Assembly: GCA_004009845.1 (NCBI GenBank)
Contig: RMBW01000122.1
Location: forward strand, 1-64,000
Length of the DNA stretch: 64,000 nucleotides
Direction: 5' to 3'
Origin: Davidsoniella eucalypti
Lineage: Eukaryota; Ascomycota; Sordariomycetes; Microascales; Ceratocystidaceae
The notes beneath the pieces were generated by a model. It was not told where the DNA came from, searched no databases, and worked only from the letters and a program-made list of their open reading frames with translations. Below, in pieces: positions 24,901 through 39,500 of the stretch; positions within the stretch are counted from its first letter, which is position 1; every line of letters starts with the position of its first letter. The translations under genes and the position numbers were made by a program.

Positions 24901-27900
24901 CAGACTCGGCCATAAGTATGAGTATATTGGATAAGCTAGTTTCCTTTCATGGTGTCTGGTCGCAAAAGTTATAGTTCCCAGATACGCACCCTATTTATAT
25001 TATCTTAGGCATTTCAGCCTTGAATCTATGATCCATTTTATAGGCTTTTTGGGCTACATAACATTCACAAGCAATGCCATTATCATTCTTAGTCAAGGGC
25101 ATTTATCTGTCAATATGACAAGCATGATCTACACTAAGCATTGCCATTTCTTTTCAGCTGTGTCCCAAGAAAGCTAGATAGGACTATGAATAGACTTATG
25201 GCATAAAGTGCCTAATAAGATCACGAATAAAGTAAGTAATGAGCTGCACCCGTTCTGAAAATCGCGGAGCGGGATGCGATTTGCACGGGTTTTAGAGACG
25301 AGGGAATGTTGATGTAATGAGGACAAGAAGAACGAGAAGGAAAGAACGAATGCCCCCTCTTCTCAAAGTAGAACGTACTCGCTTGAATCCATCGAAGTAC
25401 GCCTGGAAAGGGGTGGGCGGGGCAAAATGGACAGGAAGGAGAACATATGTAATATCCAAGAGGGAAAACGAGACATACAGAATAGGGAATGGGGAAAGGA
25501 TTCCGGATGGGACAAACTAAACATATATGTACAGATATACATACGTATAATATGTGCATTATGCAAATAGATAGCATTCGTAAAACAAGAAACGAAGAAT
25601 AAGTGACTGGACGCAGAGTATATGCTTGTTTCTTTTTTTCTTTTTGTCACAATATTGACTGTGGCTAGACGTACAAAAAGGCAATGAGAGCACAGTTCCT
25701 CACTGATGCTTACTATATTAGGATAGAATAGACAACTATTCTGACGCTCAGTATTTTTTCATAAGAAAGAGGAAAACATAATGGGAGATGACAAGGCAAG
25801 GTACAGTTAGAGGCAGAGAAGTCAAAGTGGAAGTAAACAGTGAGGATCAATGGATTTCTCCGCGCTTGATGTGAAGAAATGAGAGAGAAGAGAGAAGTGA
25901 TCGGCAAACAAAGACAGTAAAAAAAAACTAAGAAGGGAAGACGCTACTAATACAGAGAGAAATCAGCGAAGCCAGACACCAAGCTAAGATCCTAATTAAG
26001 GTTGAGCAGCTGTAGTGCCGGACACTAGTTAGTGTTTTATTTTGTTTCTTCTTCCTCGCCCCCCCGCTCACTCTTCCTGTCGCTCTTTTTGTGCTCGCCT
26101 TTAGTCTTTGTTTCCTAGAACAGCACGATCAACACCGATGATTATCGGATTTAGACTGGTCTAGGGGATCGGGAGGGGAAGGGGATATCATGAGCTGATC
26201 AACTGACAGGTTTTCAGCAGCAGACTAGACAGGATAGTATTACATACTGTAAATTAAATAGGGATGGCATGTGTCTGTACAAAATTCTGTTATCTAGAAG
26301 ATGATTGCGTGTAGAAACTACCCATATCATAGTATTCCTAGAAGGATGATACAACAATGTATCGTTCTCGTAATTTTGCTAATATATATCCTTTCGCTTT
26401 TGCATCTTGAAGATTACGTAGTGCAGGACTCGGTCTTTCAATTTACTCCTTCTAAGCTATTCTATTACGTCGATGGCAACATTTCAAAACTCCTATACAT
26501 ATGATCTTTCTCATGGCTATCATTGAATAAACAAATAACCAATTACTGACCGCTGGGTGATGGATTGTACAGGAATCATGTGTGATATTACATGGGCACT
26601 TTGGGACTTTTCTAAGTGTCCAACCACAAACTTGTGAGTGAACTTGCCTTGTTACTGATACACCAAAAAAGACTACCTTACAAGCATTATGTCACAACAC
26701 AACGGGTGTGGGAACAAATGCACTTTTTCGAGCGTTCAAAATCACAGTATAAACGGCGCTAGTTTGGTTCGTTTTCACGTCATATATCTCATCTGTTCCC
26801 TCTCAACCGTGTTTAAATCAAGTGGAAACTGTAGGGGGGGAAACAAGGTAGGCAATAGGATAGGAAAATAACAGCAATAATACAAGGACCACTGTTACTA
26901 CCATGTCATCGGCGACCAGATCCTATTGCCCTCTTTTCTTTTTTTGCTTGAAATTACAAGGAAGCCTTGCAACCAAAAAGTAGGATATCTTGCTTGTTTG
27001 CATAAATAGCTATGAAAAATAAAAGCAAAAAAGACCTACCAAGAGGAACACGGCACGACAGAATGGACATGCAGGAAATGTACTGTTACAACCTACATAG
27101 TATTTCTACTATACAGATACATCACATCTTTGCATTTTCGGTCTCTAGAGCAATGTGCATATAATCATGGTTAGCAACGGCACACGACAGCCACAAACTA
27201 CTCCAACTCATTCATGTCGAGTGCAGTATGCAAGAGCATGTGTATAAAGCCACACGAAATCCGTAGTATAGTACATATAAAATATGTTATATGACTTAGC
27301 AGCACTTCCTTGAAAACCCTGGGCGGGCCTGGCGTGTTTCAGAGCTCTGCTTTAGGTTTAACTTGAAAGCTAGGACCAAGTCCACAACAGCCTTGTTCTT
27401 GATCATCTTTCTCTCTTTTTATTTTATTTTTATTTTTTAATTCAACTAGTCTTTATTTGTCTAGTAGTTAGCATATGATTCCGATTTCTACCCGATGTGA
27501 CTCTACAACCCAACGTGCGTATACCATGTATTTTTTTTTTCCTACCACGTATCATGTTCTTGACTCTGGATATAGTAGGGGAAAGGGATTCCTGTCTGTG
27601 CCCACGGCTGGTAGGTAATCTGATGGGTGTGGGTTCAAAAGGAAGCGGGTGTTGATGTAAGGCTACGTATAGGAATATGAAAAATAAATAATGCAAGCCT
27701 CAATGAGCAGGGGAAAGGGATGGCTTCCGGAGAGTGGCTTTTATTTCCTGTCAAAGTCTCCATAGCCGGAAAAGTCTGTGTTCCCAAATAGGTTAAAATA
27801 ACACAAAGAGAATAGAGCCCTCACCCATCCTTTTTTGCTCTCCTCTACTGGAAAATGGAAAATGGAAAAGGGAAGGAATTAGCAAGCCCCCAGTATCTCT

Positions 27901-28159
27901 ATCCCTTCCCATCCCATCCCTTCCCTTCTCTTATAAGCCCATCCCCGGGAAAGCTGTCAGCGACGATCATAAGAGGGGACACGACAGATTGAAACCCAGT
28001 AATTATCAGTGCTAGCCAGCAAACTGTCTTTCCCTTTCTACCACTATACTAAAACGATACAAAGAGAAAAGGTAATAGGACTCTGCCGAGGATGGCGTGG
28101 TGATGGACTTTTAGACTCGATTCCTGCCTTGCAAAGCAGGGCTTATGCTAAAATTTTCC

Positions 28160-28500
28160 GCTGCTCTTGTTATATCTATAAGGCGTAGTTTTTTTTTTGC
28201 GAGCTTTTTTATTCTTTTCTGTTTACCAGCTAAGATCAAGAATATCAGTTCAGCTTGTGTGTGTTTTTTTTTCGGGCTTTTTTTTCATTCTTCGGTCAGC
28301 TTACGGTTTGGTCATATCGTGATTCTTGACCTCCGGATATTCAGCATTCACTCCGGATTTTCTCTACCTTTCCAATTCCTTTCTCATTCTCTCCTGGTCT
28401 CGTCAAGACATCCTTGAGCCCTGCTCTTTTCTCATCTACATCTCCCTGTTCTCACCTCTTTCTTTTTTCTTCTCTTTTTCCCCTTCTAGTGATAGAAGCA
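28160..28500 (+). other. pyrimidine-rich island resembling a fungal promoter/leader
   Basis: The + strand is dominated by C and T with few purine runs, ending in a long TTTCTTTTTTCTTCTCTTTTT-like tract before CTAG at about 28487-28490. This looks like the CT-rich leader before the transcription factor at 51175. The following 2 kb has no coding-quality frame. It may drive a non-coding transcript or mark the start of a lost gene. Confidence 0.35.
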
Positions 28501-29002
28501 GGTTTATAACAACCAGAACAGACATCATCCATTAACCACAGACCTTCATTCATAGAGTGCCAAAATAAAGATTAAAGAACAAATTAACAGTCCCTACATG
28601 TATATTTCCTCTAGCCATATCCTCTTGTTCTTTTGACGTTTATGAAGGTCCAATTACTACTTAATATAAGCACAAAGTGCCATGATACTTTCTTTTCCAT
28701 ATCCCATAGGCTTTGTTACAGTCTCCCCCAAAGGAGTCTGAGCTGAACTTTGGAGGAGACCAAGATACACCAGAGAAAAAGACAACAAGAAAACAAACAA
28801 TACGAAGGCTGTCCTCTCTACTCGCTAGATTTTTCGGATGCTACCCGGGGTTATTTCATTCATCTTGTTGACACTGGATCCATCTTATATTCGCTTGCTA
28901 AGTGGGAACCCTTATCTCTGATGCTTACAGATATTCCGTATATTTAGCGTCATCTACTATACCATTGCATTGAAGGTAATATTGCTCGTTATGATATTAC
29001 AC

Positions 29003-29018
29003 GTTTGTTTGTTTGTTT
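29003..29018. repeat. (GTTT)4 microsatellite
   Basis: Four GTTT units in gene-free DNA. Confidence 0.85.
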
Positions 29019-29169
29019 GCTGTAGTTTCTCTGATAATGCTTATTTGGCACAGCTGCATAGACTGTCTAATATTGTTTCTTTCCCAATATATCACAAAAT
29101 CGGAAAAGTATAATTGCCCAAGTTTCACCTTAAAAATAACAAGATTTTTGACTCGGAACATTTATGCCA

Positions 29170-29219
29170 GCCATACAACCCTAAGTATATGACATAAGCG
29201 TAGCATAGGGTTATATGGC
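29170..29219. repeat. hairpin with AACCCTA/TAGGGTT arms
   Basis: Left arm GCCATACAACCCTA (29170-29183) and right arm TAGGGTTATATGGC (29206-29219) pair at 13 of 14 positions around a 22-nt loop. This is the longest of four hairpins in the window whose inner arm ends carry the telomere-box-like word AACCCTA and its complement. Confidence 0.75.
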
Positions 29220-30531
29220 ACTTGCACTTTTTCATTTCCAGTACGATTACTCAAAAGAGTTATACTACGATTTCAATTCTTGGTTTTAATTTATATTGGA
29301 GGCTTAAAGTACCACAACAGCCAGTATATCAGAAAACCCCAGATTCCTTACTCAAGGAACCCTTCAAATGGCCTTGAGCGCTGCATCTCCTTTTGCGGGA
29401 TAGTTCGTAGGCGTTACCAAGCTTCTCAAAGCATTATGGCAAACCTTGATATGAGGGGTAGTTCGAGTGAAAGTCTTCCTTATCAGACCCAGCTGGAATA
29501 TTTTGTCTTCTCATATCATTAGCTACTCTTGTTATGTTTGTATGACACCCTGACGGAAACCCTAGCCTGGTTGCTCATCAATCTTAATCCATGTCGACGG
29601 TCTAGACCAAGGACTGACTCTTTGCTACCTTTGACCCTTTACTTTCTTCTTCTTCTTGTTTCTGTAGTATTACCGGAAGTATCTATCAATATGCTTTCAT
29701 ATACTGTAACTATCAAGGGACCGTCAAGGTTCTCTACATTTCGTAATATATTGTCTATCAAGTTGTTGGTGCACTGGATTTGTGTTTCTCCCCGACTAGA
29801 TGCTGAATATCGGTAATGATGACATCGGTAGTCAGCTATCCTAAATATACGCCAACACGCCATCCTGTAACAAGCACTGATAGCGGAGCTGGATAGTTTG
29901 TGGCTTGCTTTGTCAGTGGTGTACTATGCTGTGCCATGTTGCACCATTATACAGGTTCCGGCATCTCTATGGTAAATACACGAGGCAGGCCTAATAAGGT
30001 GGAGGAGATATCGAGGCCCTTATCGAACCCTCCCAGTATGTCTGTCTCTGAAAGCGCAGATGGAGGCTGGTCTGACACCATGACATCGACTTAAAACTCT
30101 ATCTGATTAGAGGTGTCTGAGATGTATATTGTATATATCTACAGGATATCACTGCTACCGGCTGCCGCAGAGAAACATACACCGTAGACATGATGAGTTA
30201 CTAGCTGTAACATTACAGATGCCTATAACCCTGAGCTAGTATCGGATCTATTGAACAGTTTAGCCCAGGGGCTAGAAAAAAAGAACCAAAGTATCGTTGA
30301 CGGTCCCGCTGTTCCGAAGTCATCAGGTAATCATGTTGATTCAAAGACAGGCTCATCGACTACATGTATCTGTACAATGAGAGACAAGGCTTCGTTTCTC
30401 TTCTCACTTGTTTTGTAATTGTTTTCTCGCCAAGTCTAGGGGCGGGAAGGGAAGAAAGTCACAAACAAAAAAGGGTTTAAGACGGTCATTCTGGTTGAGG
30501 TCGCCCATGTTAGCAATGTTGCGGTGGGGGG

Positions 30532-30555
30532 TTTTTTTTTTTGGGAAAAAAAAAA
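30532..30555. repeat. T11-GGG-A10 hairpin
   Basis: Eleven T, then GGG, then ten A, directly after a G6 run: a 10-bp A:T stem with a 3-nt loop. It is a slippage-prone or cruciform-forming sequence. No gene context gives it a role. Confidence 0.85.
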
Positions 30556-33500
30556 GAAGGCCTAAACGATAAGTTATGTACGTTTTAGAAAAGCAAAATT
30601 TCTAATAAGTCGTATGATTAGCTGGACTTCTAGAGAAGTTTAGCTGTTTTCTTGTCTCTTAGTCTCAAGGGCAGGCAAAAGATGGATATATGACACCTAA
30701 TACCGGAAATTATATTGGATCTTTGGGTCTTTGATGCTAGCTAGTTTAGTCTCCAAACATGCGTATTTTTGAGCGTATTACTCTCTGATGACTAACAAAC
30801 AACAAAATATCACATCCACGCCGACTTGAATTGTGAGGGTAAGCCAAGACTCGATATATCAGACTTTTTGGTGGTGTTTCTATGGCGTCAGACCATATAC
30901 CGTTACTGTCACATATTGAGGTGATATAATAATAATTCACATCAAGGCTGCAAAGACCTTCAGGCTCTTCACGCAGCCTTCACCAATCTTACAAAGTAGT
31001 GGCGGCGCCAGGCTACATATCAAGTCTGTGATATATCCAAAATATAAAGCCTAGATCTATTTCAAGTGTAAGTCTTTGGCTGTGGAAAGACGTAGTGACC
31101 CAACTGTCCAGGGGTAAGAAGTAATTGAATCAATATAGCACCCCAAGTAGTAAGACTACTGGTGATATCAACGATAGATCGTAGAGGATAGGACTTAGTG
31201 TGGATTTGAGATTTGAGCTAGATGAAAGTCTTAAGGATGATGGGGAGGGAAGATAAATCCCGCCTTGGCGCCGATCTCTTTGTTTATTTTATTTTGTCTC
31301 TGCGCCTTCGACGTTCGTTTACTCGTGATCATTAGTAGACATAGGACGAATAGGATGAGGCTGAAAAAGCGTATTTTGTGATCTGATCTAGGTAATGTCA
31401 CTATCTAGTATATAGATATGTACTAACGGTAAGGCCTGTATTTGGTCTGATCTTGGTGGTTTCTTACCCGAAAAGGAGAGGCATCAGATACAAGGTCTAT
31501 ATCCTTCCCAATATCTTGTCCGGCCACTGATAGTAGGACGTTATCAGTGAGATGCGTACTACTTGAATATTTAATGGCCGATGAATGGATGATCACAGAT
31601 ATGGTAAATATGACACTAATTATGTGATTTAGTCACGCTCATATCGACATGATGATCGAAAATTACAGTCTAGTCTATATCACATAAGCCTTGACGGCGA
31701 TGCAAGAAGACAACACTATAACAATGCGGCCCAACAGTCTCTCTTTGTCCATGATTTTATCTGGAATGTAATGCATTGTATTCAGATAATCAACAATATG
31801 ATTATCAGGTTAGAATTTTAGGCAAATCTATACTTCCGGCCAGTCCAATAATGAAGCTAAGGCCAAAATGAGCGTTCGTTGGTAACAAGGCATCTTATCC
31901 ACTCGTCCAATCCATGGCTATAAGCCGGCGCTTGAAGGAACTAGAGCACATCAATGCCTAGTTTTCAAAGCCTAAACCTAGGACAAGGTTCAAGCCAAGC
32001 TGATCTGCTGGTCACGGATAACGAGGCCAGATGGTAAAGCCTCAAATCAATAACACTTAGTTGAAGGACACATCTATATATTCAATAGCACATGAGATCT
32101 TCACTGCAGTGCCGTTCAGGGTTTACGCTTTAGCTTCTCCCAGACCCAAAAAGAAAACAAAAGCGTGCTAACACAATGATCGACATCAAGCTAACGAGGT
32201 CGAGCCGCCTGAATAGGCACATCGGAACTGGAACTAAGGATAAATTCACAAGTTCCCCAGACCGTTGGTGAGCATGTTATCTGATATTGCTCCTCTTTCT
32301 AGTTTTTCCTAATCTGGCCATTACAAGAGCTTTAGGTAATCAATCATTCAATACCTTTGTCAAATCCTTATTTTGCCGGTGGTAAATGTATCACTATCAA
32401 CTTATAAAGTCTAGGTTGTATATGTGTGGCTTGATCACCGTTAAGTCGAAGAGAGCGTATGATTCAGCAGGCTGAATATTACACTTAGAGAACCGTAGAG
32501 GTCACCTAGCATTAGCAAGGAGTATTTGCGTTGTCTTTCTCTATTTGTTTTTTTAAATAAAAAAAAACGAGGGTCATTTTGGTGAACAAACACTAATACT
32601 TGTCCCGAAAATGATAGAAAGGCCAAAAAGACAACCGAGTTGGCGTTGAATCCCGTGCTTCCCGTTTGCCTGTGCTCAGCTTGGGCCACCGCTTACTTCC
32701 ACGTCAAGTCATTCTAGCCAAGCGAGCTGTATAGGGTCTTTTAGGAAGTAGATAATACTTGGTTTATTATTGGTCTGTGTGTTCTTATACCATTCTATAC
32801 TACCGAAGAACGACGACATTAAGACTTGGTTATTTACTGGAATATCAAACCACACTACGTGGTAACTACGCATCATCAGTATAGTAGCGGCTGGTTTTTT
32901 ATTTTCCTATCTAACCTACATTTTCTAGTAATCAATTGTCTACCTTATGAAAAAAACGAATCGTTGAAACTTTCTATTGATTAAAGATATAGGCTAGTGA
33001 TGTGATATTTCGTTGATCCCTTTTTTCTGAATTCAAGCCACTGGACTTGGGTGGAAAGAGAAGTCAAAAACGCTTAGTTGGTCTTATAGTATTAGTGTAT
33101 CCTTGACCCTGCTATAAAGCATCTCTTTGCCGCTTTTGCTCTCTTTTCTCACCCTTCTCGACAAGTTCAAACAGAGCTCTACTCGCCACCATAGTACCAA
33201 AAACTCTAAGCAGCTGAAGGAAAAACAATACATTACATGTTTATTGCAATATAAAAACGAACTTGCATAACTACGGATTGTACTTGCTGTAAGAGGACAG
33301 TAAACAGAACCACAACGCTCAAGCATATTATACGACTGATGTAATAGTAACGATAGTATATAGATATTGTCCAATCATTATATATATATATGATATGTAC
33401 AGCTATAGATATGGAGAGTTACATAGTAGCTAGACAGACTGTTTGCAAATATCCGTGAATCAGTGTTCAGACAACATGGAGTGAATCTTCAGCCTGATTC

Positions 33501-36500
33501 TTCGTATAATCGTATTACTGTAAAGCCGTGGCTGGCTGTTGCAGTTATAGGGTCAGATAGTATGTACTTCAAAATGATGTTTGCTGTGTCTTTATACAGA
33601 TAGTATCGTGCATTTGCCAAGAAAGTATTTCATTTAGCATGAGGACTATGATACGTTTGTAGTGAATGTATTACGACTATTGCGCCCAGTAAATAAATGT
33701 ATTGGTCCTTTGGATTCTCTGAGAGTTGGGTTGAATTAATACTAGTAACTGCAGGTGAGACTTTTGGCTCTATCGAGCAACTAATTGTTCTTGGTTTATC
33801 TTCTCTCTTTTGAGCTATAGAGAGGATACACGCCCATGATCAACTATTTGTCGTGGGGTTTTCTAAGTTACATCCAAGACAGTACAGAAAAGAAAAAGAT
33901 ATAAAAAAAAAATACATTGTATACATGTACATACATGGGCAAGGATAGTCGCCACTTTTGCTATAGTACCCTACCTCTTTTTCACATTGTTCTCTCATAA
34001 ACGAACTACAACGTTCCCTTTCCGTATCAATGTATGTACTGAGCTAGCTGTTGCTTAATATCATGCCTTAGCTTGTATGATCGGAGTAGATGAAGCAGCA
34101 ACAGCAAGGAAATTTCAACACTACATTTATATTAGCAGACAGGGTTTGTGATGCAATATGTCAAGACTGGCTTCTTTTATCGTCTTGTCCCTCTTGAACA
34201 ACCGGGAACAAAGGAGAGGTGTCCAAGTCAATTCCTGCCTAATTATATATATATATGCAGATATCTAAGGCTAATAAAGACATATAGAAGCTGCCGGGAT
34301 ATATATAGTACTTTGCCTTGCCAGCTGAAAACGTTGTAGTGCTGCAACGCTGCCAGGCTCGCAATCTGGCCCAACAGAAAAACCTAGCAACACATGTAAT
34401 GCTGTTATACAAATGCATGTATGCAGTTTATAGTGTGTCTAATACTAACTAATACTAGCAAATTGACTATATTGCGGTGTAGACATGAATCATCGTTCAA
34501 GTACGGCATGTCCAAGACCGTAGCCTGACACATTACAACTCTTTGTTTGATAGTTGGACCTTTAAGAGGAACCCCTATTCTCAAACAAAGAAAATTATTC
34601 AAAAAAAATAAGAATAAAAAGTACAACGGTTGACAGAGTCAGCTTGATCATACACCGTTACAGATGTCAATACGATATAATATGTACTTGACTCTATAAA
34701 GGTTTGGCCAAAAGAAAAGACGAGAATGAGGCAATGTCTCATGTGACCGGGCATGTATACAGTAGCACTCTGGTGATAATCTACAACTTCCATGCCATCT
34801 CCCTTCTTTGCGTCCTTTTTGTGCCTCTCAAAGGAGCAAATAATAGAGAGACAGAGAGATCTCCACACCTCAGATGAAGCAGATGCTACTCTTACAACGG
34901 TATCTAAAATCTAGTGCGACACGGAGAAACAAAACTTCAGACTACATCAAAAATAGTCTAACGGGTAGTTGAGCTGTCACGGCTAGACAAGCCTAGTTCG
35001 TCAGTAGAGACCAAGTCGGCATAGAAGGGGCTCATACGAGGCCAATGTCAAGGTAGCAGTTGCATCATGGACGACGATATTGTAGCATCTAAACAGGCCA
35101 AGTAGAAAATAAAATAAAAAGGAAAGAAAAGAAAAGAAAACAATACTTGGTCGTAGCGTCAGTAGTAGCAAGTATCTTCCCCTTTAAGACTTTGCGTCTT
35201 GTCATTCTAATTCTACGTGACATTCTTATTTTTTGGTACATAAAAAATGGCATTGTTCTCTGCTGGCATCTACTAGTTTTTTTTTTCTGTTGCAGTTAAC
35301 TCTTTATTGGCGCATATGCATGATGCATGCTATATGCACGATGACCAAAGGTATACTGTTCGCCATATAAACAAATAGATACTTGTACCTTTCAAAATAG
35401 TTACTATTAGACTTACTGCGTTTTCACTTTCCATGACAAAGCTTAGACTTAGAAATCAGAAGTACGTTAACTTATATGTTTTCGCATTTAATTAACCCTT
35501 ATATAAACCCTAAGTGTCACAAATGATATTCTCTAAGTCTTCACAGAAGATCCCGCTGCCAAACAAATCTTAACTAGAGACAAGATATGCCCAAAATGGG
35601 GCCACCAAGTCCTCTTTGGGTGATATTTTGCACTGGCTGTACGGAAATTTTGCTGAATAGCCTTGTTCACTGCAATGATGCATGATAGTAAGAACTAGTA
35701 CGGAACAAGAAGGAAAAAGGAAAACAAACTCATACGTCCCGTCGCCTATGCAGCCTAGCCCTCCAAGACTGGTTTGGATTCTCGATAGCTTAGTGCTGGC
35801 CCGGTTGAAGTCCTATAGTAGATTCAATACAACGTCTAACAGGAAATAAAAGATCCAAGAGTTATTCATACTGCCGTTATAGTTAGGGAGCTAGCCTATT
35901 CACATGCTAGAACTATACAAGCCACTACAAGCACAGTACTCTCATTATTGAGGCGGCACGGGAGCCACAGTTGCCGGAGTTAGTCATCGCCGATGAGATC
36001 CTGTATTGTATCATTTTTGTCGTCTGTTTATAGCCTACGGGAGAAATTCAGCCCGGATGGTCACCCGTTATATTCTATTGGTGCTTAGAAAAAAAAAACA
36101 CCCATGTGATTTTCTTGATGGCACCTCTAGGCGCTTAAGTAAATTAACCCTTACTCTCTAGAAAAAGCATGGCTCACGAGAAAATTAGGAAAATCTACCT
36201 AGTATTTGTGGCTTGCTGATGTCAGCGACCAAGGTTGGCTGTACATCTAGGTAGAATAATTTACAGTATACCCACTGGAACCAGGCTGTTAAGCCAAGAG
36301 ATGCCTGCCTAACATACCTACAAGGATGAAAAGAGATACAGAAGATGTGACTGGGTTTCTGAAAATCGGCGTCGGAGAAAGACTTTTGAGTCAATAGGGA
36401 ATATCTTAGTTTTTACTGCGGCACATCACGAGAACTCACAAGGCTAAGATTACGTGGCGTCGAGGTTGAACTTGTATGTAGGGTTTGCCTCGTGAGACAT

Positions 36501-39500
36501 CGAGTCGTCAAATAGACAACAATGCAGTTAGACTCGGATACAAGTATTAGCATATTCATAAGAGATAAAATAAAAATAAATCGCACAACTTCCTGGCGTT
36601 CGCGATGTGAGAAGACTAGTTGTAGTTACTAACTAGCTTCACTAACACTACAAGCCCTGACCGGGTCCCGATTAGTTTTTTTCTTCCGGTCATTGGGATC
36701 TGTGAGTAAAAAGAAGAAAATAACCCAATTCTTTTCGGCACTTCTACTTGAAGAAATATAGGGCATCAAATGGGAATTTTTCCATGATGCTTGTTCCTGG
36801 TTTCTTTAGATCTGGCTCGTTTCCTACGATTCTTTCGTCGGGTTCGTGATCAAAGAGCCAGTAAGCAAAAGCAAGTAGTACGTAGTTGTGTAGTCATTGG
36901 ATAAATCATTACGAAACTAGTAGCAAGAACAGTATGGCGTGGAAGCTTTTTGATAATACGCCGACTGGCATCCTTTGGTGTAATCCAATAGAAAAACCAA
37001 TATGACCGTACATCGTAAAATGTGCCTGATTGTAAGTTATGGTTTCATTATTCCGTCTAAAAGTAGTTAACGAGCACATTGCCTTCGAAGGCTAGATGCT
37101 GTACTATGAACACAAGAACAAAAAAGAAAATATTGGACCGAGTTTAGTCATGTCCGGATGTCCCCCAATTGGCCGAGACAACAAGTCAAGATCTTTGGGG
37201 CAAAGTAAGGAATAGGTGTGAATAGTATGCGTCTAAATTCCTTATTATCTTGTTCGTTGATAAACAACATTAGGGAGGCAGCGTAAAAGGTAACTTTCAG
37301 TCATGTCTGTCTAGTTGTATATTCTGTACCCAGTATGGTTTATATGTATGGATACTTTGCTGTAGGCTGAAACCGGAGGCAAAATATCAAGGCTCAAGTT
37401 TAGCTGAAGTGCATTCCTAGTAGTGACGGTGACAAGGGGCATAAATTATGGAAACATGTTGATACAGCGTTTTTGTTTATTAGCGTAGAAGGAAGTACAA
37501 CACAGACATGTTGTCGTAATATGTGCTCATACATTACCACTGCCAGATGCACGATAATACGTGTACAGGAGCAGAAACACAGGGGCACACGTGCACAAGA
37601 TAAGAGTGAAATGTCACTCATAGTAAGATGAGAGGTGCTAGATATGTATCAAGTAACGAAGCGCCCTAAAAAGGGTGTTGCTATCTTGGTTGTTGGCACC
37701 ATGCCTATCTGCTCGCCCTATTTCCATACTCCTTCTATATGGTTAGGCGTGGTTGTAGAAGACAAATTCAAGAACAAAGGCATTACTTTCTTAGTTTTCT
37801 AGGGCCAGGATATCGAAGATGAGCAATGTGGATAGTTTGGCGAAAAAAAGCGTAGAAGGGTTAGTAAAAGAATGGAAAATAGAAGCAAACAAAAGAAAAT
37901 CGAAGAGGCGAATCCACGGGAAAAGGATGACAATGATCGACGCTCCGTTAAAGACCCTCAAACTTAACAAGCAAAGCCAGCTCTTAGACCGTTCCTTTGC
38001 TATAGCATGCCGCTAGAAGAAGCCGGCATAAATGGGGATGGCTAGCTGGTTCAATATACTATTTGCATATGTTAGTCGTAATAGAAGGGAATGCTAGTTC
38101 TCTATAACAACCCGATAGACACAAACAAGAGCACGTCCCACCGGGTTGTAGAGCCAAAAGTCTCACGGCGTGAATGTATAAGCTGCAGCACAACTGCAAA
38201 GAATAGCCAAGTAGGGACTGTATAAGGCCTTGTTTGTTCTTCTTGCGAACTGAACCCGAGCTTATTCTTGGGGGAGGCTTGGGCTCTTCTTCCTAGCCTT
38301 CTCATTCTCGTGTGAACCTTCCGTATGCTGAGGAAGGATACAACACCAGTACATACATATATACATATCTGTATACAGTAGAGGGGACCCTTGGAACCCG
38401 TGGACGAAGTGGCAGCGGTCTGCCCACGCTAGCCAATGGCTCGATTAATAGTGGATAGCCTGGTAGTGAATAGATACATATCTGTATGTATATATGTATG
38501 GTATGCATGTATGCATATACTGGTGAGGAAAATCACAGAATAAGGGGAAAATCAGGTACAAGAAAGAAACAAAGGACCTGCGAGCCAAAAACTATAATTC
38601 CAAAAACACAAAATGCGGGCTTGTTCAAGTTCTATCGGTCACACCCTCAGTGAGAATAACGGGGGAAAAACATAACAAATATGTACGTAAATACATAGGA
38701 ATAAAATAAAGCCGCACACCCCTTTCTCCCATCACAAAGTGATGCTGAAAGTTGTTTAGAAAGGCAATATCCTGGCTCAATATACGTTCAGCCTTCCCGC
38801 ATCCGCTTCAGTAAAGACTTTTGGGCGTCAGTGAAGACATGAGATTTCCGTATATGTGTTATAGCATATATCATAGCAGCATCCATCATAACAGACGTCA
38901 GATATAATGTAGGGTTTGCTTTGTTTTGCCTTGGATGATGCTTTAAAAGCGGGGCCCTCCACAAAAGAGTAAGAAATGATAAAAATGTGGGTATTTTTCA
39001 TCCGGGTCCGAAGTAAATGGAAGAAGTCGTTGGCTAAATTGCTCAAACTTCCTTTAGGAACCAAGAAATGAATTAAGACTTAGAGGATGAAATGAAACTA
39101 GTTTCATACACTATCTACTATAAAATCGTGCGCTTGACGTCTATGTCGTTGGTCAAATCGGCTTAAAGAAGTTGAATAGAGATGGCAAACAAAATGTGGA
39201 TTCGGCGACATTACTTTTGCCCACTCCGGATATTTGTCGGTCCGGGTGGAGCCCTTCTCATTTAGGGTTCAGCCTCACTATATCAGCACCATCCTCTCAG
39301 CGCCACAAACAACTATCCTATCACTGAAGACCAAATATAGTGAGCTTCATTGGCGGTGATCTGGGCATCTATATCGACAGGGAAAATGGCCTTCGTTCTT
39401 CATTATGCAGTCTTTCGTACGAATCACTTGCAGAGGCCATCACATTGACCGGAGAGGCCTGCTTCCGATCGTAAGCATACATATATATGTATACTTTTGC

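Noticed and set aside
37819..38016. ATG-led 65-codon Lys/Arg-rich frame (+)
   Set aside because: It lies in purine-rich DNA that yields Lys/Arg/Glu by composition. There is no homology I know and the length is unremarkable.
38348..38500. Inverted CATACATATATACATA arms as a second MITE
   Set aside because: The arms are simple TA/CA/TG repeats, common in this window, and no complex sequence is shared outside them.
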